From: a virus
Length of the DNA: 24,650 nucleotides
Virus record (IMG/VR): IMGVR_UViG_3300035698_001623
Location: 1-24,650 of that record
Direction: 5' to 3' (one strand)
Every line of letters starts with the position of its first letter. Within the stretch, counting starts at the first letter, position 1. Under the pieces are notes generated by a model. It searched no databases. It was not told the origin of the DNA and saw only the letters and a program-made list of their open reading frames with translations. This document shows, piece by piece, positions 22,601 through 24,650 of this stretch. Both the position numbers and the translations under genes were made by a program.

Positions 22601-24518
22601 CACTTCTATATTCTCAGGCAAGCGCGAGCTAATTGAGAAGACTGCACAGAATCCTTATTACAATTACATCAAGACTGCACTTGATATATCTAAGGTAAAT
22701 GAACATCCACTAATCTTTGGGTTTAATAAACTTCTAGACACTGCTACAAGTAAAGCTGTTAGTGCTATAAATACTACCTTTGGTAAAGTAAAATCTCCTG
22801 AAGATCTAGAACTAATTAATGCTCAGCTAGATAAGTTTGGTATGAAGCCTGCTTATCAGGATGCAGCTTTGCAAGCATTAGCTAATCATACTGCGCCAAA
22901 AGGTGAACTAACTAAATTCGTTCGTAGGTCTAATGCACTACTATCTCAATTTGTTCTAGGCCTTGATCCACTGAACAGTCTTAACAATGCTATCGGCTCT
23001 AATATTCTAAGGATGACTGAGTTAAAGCAACTTACTCGTGCAATACAAGAAGGTAATACTGAGATAGCAGGTGAATTAGGTAGAATAGCTAAGATTAAAC
23101 TTCCCGGGGTAGATGATGAAATCTTTGCGCCCACTAAACTTGTTGCCCAAGCTATTAAGAATTTCTGGGAAGATGCTGGTGGCGTAGATATAGCTTTAGG
23201 TAAAAGAAAAGCCGGCCCCTTAATTACTCGCTATCGTGAGATGGGTTTAATTAAAGATCGTGCTGAGCAACTAAAGATGCTGGCCGATGATGTGACACTC
23301 CAGGGAACTGAGACTGTTGCTGATCTGGATAAAAAGATAAATACTGGACTAAAGAGAGCTCAGGATCTTCTGGATAAGGGTGAGGATCTAAGTGGTAATA
23401 AATTAGCTGAAGAATTTAACAGATTCATTAGTGCTAATGTAATGGATCAGATCACCGGCATTGCAGTTAGGCAAGGCATACTTGATGAGGGCATGGCCAG
23501 AACTTATATTAACACTTTTGTTAATAGAGTTGAAGGCAATATGATTTCATCACAGCGGCCATTAATATTTCAAGGGCCCATTGGACAAGCAGTTTCTTTA
23601 TTCCAATCCTACCAGTTCAACCTAATACAGCAGTTATTTAGATATGTTGGCGAAGGTAAAGGTAAGGACTTAGCTATGCTGGCGGGCCTACAGTCCACTA
23701 TGTATGGCTTACAATCTATGCCTGCGTTCCAATTTATGAACGTACACATCATTGGGCAGATGTCAGGTAATCCAGAACACAGAGATACATATGATGCAGT
23801 CTATGGCACTGTCGGTAAAACGGCTGGTGATTTCCTTCTCTATGGTATTCCGTCTAATATCCTCCAGACTAACATCTACTCTCGTGGAGATATTAACCCG
23901 AGACAGATTACTATTCTCCCCACTAGTTTACAAGAGATTCCAATTGTACAAGGCTGGGGAAAATTTCTTGGCTCGGTTAAGGAAACGCTTAAAGGTGTAG
24001 CTAATGGTGGAGATATCTGGGAAACAATTCTACAGGGAGTAGAGCATAATGGTATCTCAAGACCTCTAGCTGGCTTTGCGCAAACCTTACAAGCATTTGG
24101 TCCAGAAGGGATGGTATACTCTACATCTAACAAAGGCTCAATCTTATACGAGAATGATCTAATGTCTCTAGCTACCTTATCTAGATTAGCGGGCGGCCGT
24201 CCCCTAGATGAAGCTGTAGTTAACGATGCTATGTTTCGTGTACGCACTTACGAAGCTGCCCGTAGAAAAGATATGTTATCTCTCGGTGAGAGAATGAAAA
24301 CAAATCTGATCAAAGGCAATGAAGTTAGTGATGAGGATATTGCTGAGTTCGCTAAGAAATATGCAGAGCTTGGTGGTAAGCAAACTGGTTTTAACCGATG
24401 GATGATGGGACTATATCAAAGTGCAAACACTTCCCAAGCTGAACAGCTGCAAAATTCTCTAACCAATCCTTTCACCTATAAGATACAAACTCTTATGGGT
24501 GGTGAAGATACTCCTTAA
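19662..24518 (+). CDS. giant internal virion / ejection protein, 1618 aa
   Basis: The largest gene in the window. The N-terminal 100 residues are aromatic and polar (SFSWADPEAWAQKLGNIGDY). A Gly-rich hydrophobic stretch lies near 99-116 (GGFIATALIPGIGGIKLF) and a glycine-zipper segment near 210-240 (ALGGAIGGAIAGAFTGAKL), both able to insert in membranes. The remainder is predominantly helical with many charged repeats. The C-terminal quarter (SQRPLIFQGPIGQAVSLFQS, then YQFNLIQQLFRYVG) resembles the ends of giant podovirus virion proteins. No lysozyme or transglycosylase motif was recognised. Likely ejected ahead of DNA to span the envelope; inferred from size, position and membrane-active segments. 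Confidence 0.65.
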   Translation: MAEEQLYPAYLIAADNHNIGNGSFSWADPEAWAQKLGNIGDYAATSFLSGVNSFYNTGATIGNWIGLDTEERNTQEWISDMDSDLGKYYRDNRQAVDLGGFIATALIPGIGGIKLFNAGQKALEVAIDTGKIGGNLAKATGLLVPKNAMLVDEAAAAINSSTTTLKLLNANTVKALEGGFRQNVLEAAAFETVVQVTMFKSPILEEQDVGDIVTNIALGGAIGGAIAGAFTGAKLYGTLKKAVGVEDNARLPFVSRPSLASATSPAERIINYTWDSEAAAVPKSIMSADGTTVVNNYAVTNELYVGKITSNFQDTRAAIIELSTDKEFGNFVASISTPVLKDGRYAPGFAQRYYENFDGAIAITRPSEITALEAKVNAQLAKGETANKNLAVRFVKTNGENAGAILTDAPKVLTIGDVFKSADDILNYARKQKFSNALDGTDMWSALKLAGKNPHIAAQARYVWADKVLKEVPAGAMLDKHDIPVLERALKDKVFNLKVVSGKGPSLQVTKIASEKQLFDLIKESKEEVATTLLKRLKRKNSATPEELGQEMIPLITNVRQSYLNANPAQNLADDLFAHQSATAKLQKDLKARGISEDTSEYNTEALYQPSYMRVVYDVDKSIVDANPHILDGITFHKQMQRAYVDNAKNVVATIAGKLAAALPDISNSALIKSSRAGGGAGLFSSENSNYGTLGSVTAWIGSVSRELKTTARKKLQEDLQGPLVALGNKQEAAIEFESINQKVTRSGQQWIRYTDPDSAEEFLISQRAAKAFVDKDTGQLDYDSLFASLGDDLIEIKNTEARAVIDAHIGISGQRTDHFRSIHAAQGKTDNKLPQVYRPIRPNLKDYPYFAFVRDTRVTSGNHTTMIHAASEKELAALMDKVPPEYQKITKAQTEDYFKARGEFEYQRTLNENYINSDLSNKGIFSNFFPKSDPQKIVDDILQQHYRESDTLMAETVRLRYEPEFTFIENLGDQYSKIDTSIFSGKRELIEKTAQNPYYNYIKTALDISKVNEHPLIFGFNKLLDTATSKAVSAINTTFGKVKSPEDLELINAQLDKFGMKPAYQDAALQALANHTAPKGELTKFVRRSNALLSQFVLGLDPLNSLNNAIGSNILRMTELKQLTRAIQEGNTEIAGELGRIAKIKLPGVDDEIFAPTKLVAQAIKNFWEDAGGVDIALGKRKAGPLITRYREMGLIKDRAEQLKMLADDVTLQGTETVADLDKKINTGLKRAQDLLDKGEDLSGNKLAEEFNRFISANVMDQITGIAVRQGILDEGMARTYINTFVNRVEGNMISSQRPLIFQGPIGQAVSLFQSYQFNLIQQLFRYVGEGKGKDLAMLAGLQSTMYGLQSMPAFQFMNVHIIGQMSGNPEHRDTYDAVYGTVGKTAGDFLLYGIPSNILQTNIYSRGDINPRQITILPTSLQEIPIVQGWGKFLGSVKETLKGVANGGDIWETILQGVEHNGISRPLAGFAQTLQAFGPEGMVYSTSNKGSILYENDLMSLATLSRLAGGRPLDEAVVNDAMFRVRTYEAARRKDMLSLGERMKTNLIKGNEVSDEDIAEFAKKYAELGGKQTGFNRWMMGLYQSANTSQAEQLQNSLTNPFTYKIQTLMGGEDTP

Positions 24519-24534
24519 CCTATAGGAAATAATC

Positions 24535-24650
24535 ATGGCGATAGATCTCACTAGATACCCAGGTGTAAATTCTTTTTTTAATTTACTAGCGGGAGAACTT
24601 CAACAATTTAATAGGTTAGCCATATTTAATGGGGGCCCTGCTACAGTTAT
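24535..24650 (+). CDS. start of a further rightward gene, truncated by the window
   Basis: ATG with AGGAA 8-9 nt upstream, 16 nt after the stop of the giant ejection gene. The first 38 codons are open (MAIDLTRYPGVNSFFNLLAG onward) and read like a typical phage protein N-terminus. Function cannot be judged from this fragment; it continues the same operon. Confidence 0.6.
   Translation, partial: MAIDLTRYPGVNSFFNLLAGELQQFNRLAIFNGGPATV

Noticed and set aside
23876-24247. 123-codon minus-strand open frame opposite the giant ejection gene
   Set aside because: Fully inside a strongly coding gene on the other strand, with no ribosome-binding site; a shadow of its codon usage.
1-24650. Stop-codon reassignment as an explanation for the interrupted fibre
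   Set aside because: TAA ends nearly all genes, TAG ends the nozzle-like gene and TGA ends several others, so the standard code applies.
1-24650. CRISPR arrays, tRNA genes or insertion sequences
   Set aside because: No regularly spaced direct repeats, cloverleaf-like sequences or transposase-like ORFs were seen.

Overview
The window reads as part of a double-stranded DNA tailed bacteriophage genome, most likely podovirus-like. From position 1735 to the right edge it is a tightly packed rightward virion-morphogenesis block in the canonical order: terminase small and large subunits, holin-like protein, a zincin-like protein, portal, scaffold, major capsid protein (SU10-like family by eye), head-tail adaptor, fibres or spikes, a nozzle-like tail protein, and three large internal or ejection proteins. 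No sheath, tape-measure, baseplate, integrase or tRNA gene is visible. Three ejection-type proteins together with a nozzle-like protein argue for a short-tailed phage. The host cannot be named. Composition is AT-rich by eye, CTAG is common, and TAA, TAG and TGA all serve as stops, so the standard code applies.

Layout. Positions 1-397 are non-coding, with tandem and inverted repeats, several hairpins and a leftward terminator. A short leftward block follows (398-1362): a 219-aa protein and a 72-aa protein of unknown function, with a possible 15-codon upstream ORF between them. Positions 1363-1734 are a divergent intergenic region with dyad and direct repeats and no Shine-Dalgarno before the first rightward gene. 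The packaging and lysis block is 1735-5264, including an otherwise overlooked 46-codon ORF bridging the terminase genes. The head block is 5278-10500. The connector, fibre and tail block is 10500-17350. It contains a fibre gene split by an in-frame TAA, a heme oxygenase-like gene and a 33-codon ORF. The internal virion (ejection) proteins occupy 17418-24518, and one more gene starts at 24535 and runs off the window.

Most rightward genes are joined by TAATG or TAGTG stop/start overlaps or gaps under 20 nt, implying one or few long transcripts and translational coupling. Larger gaps lie after the major capsid gene, where a two-stem hairpin sequesters the next Shine-Dalgarno, and before the ejection genes.

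The observations most worth following are: (1) the in-frame TAA inside an otherwise continuous 623-residue collagen/beta-helix fibre; (2) the heme oxygenase-like gene inserted in the tail module; (3) the hairpin downstream of the capsid gene; (4) small ORFs at 2231-2371 and 15366-15467; (5) the repeat-rich, origin-like left intergenic region.
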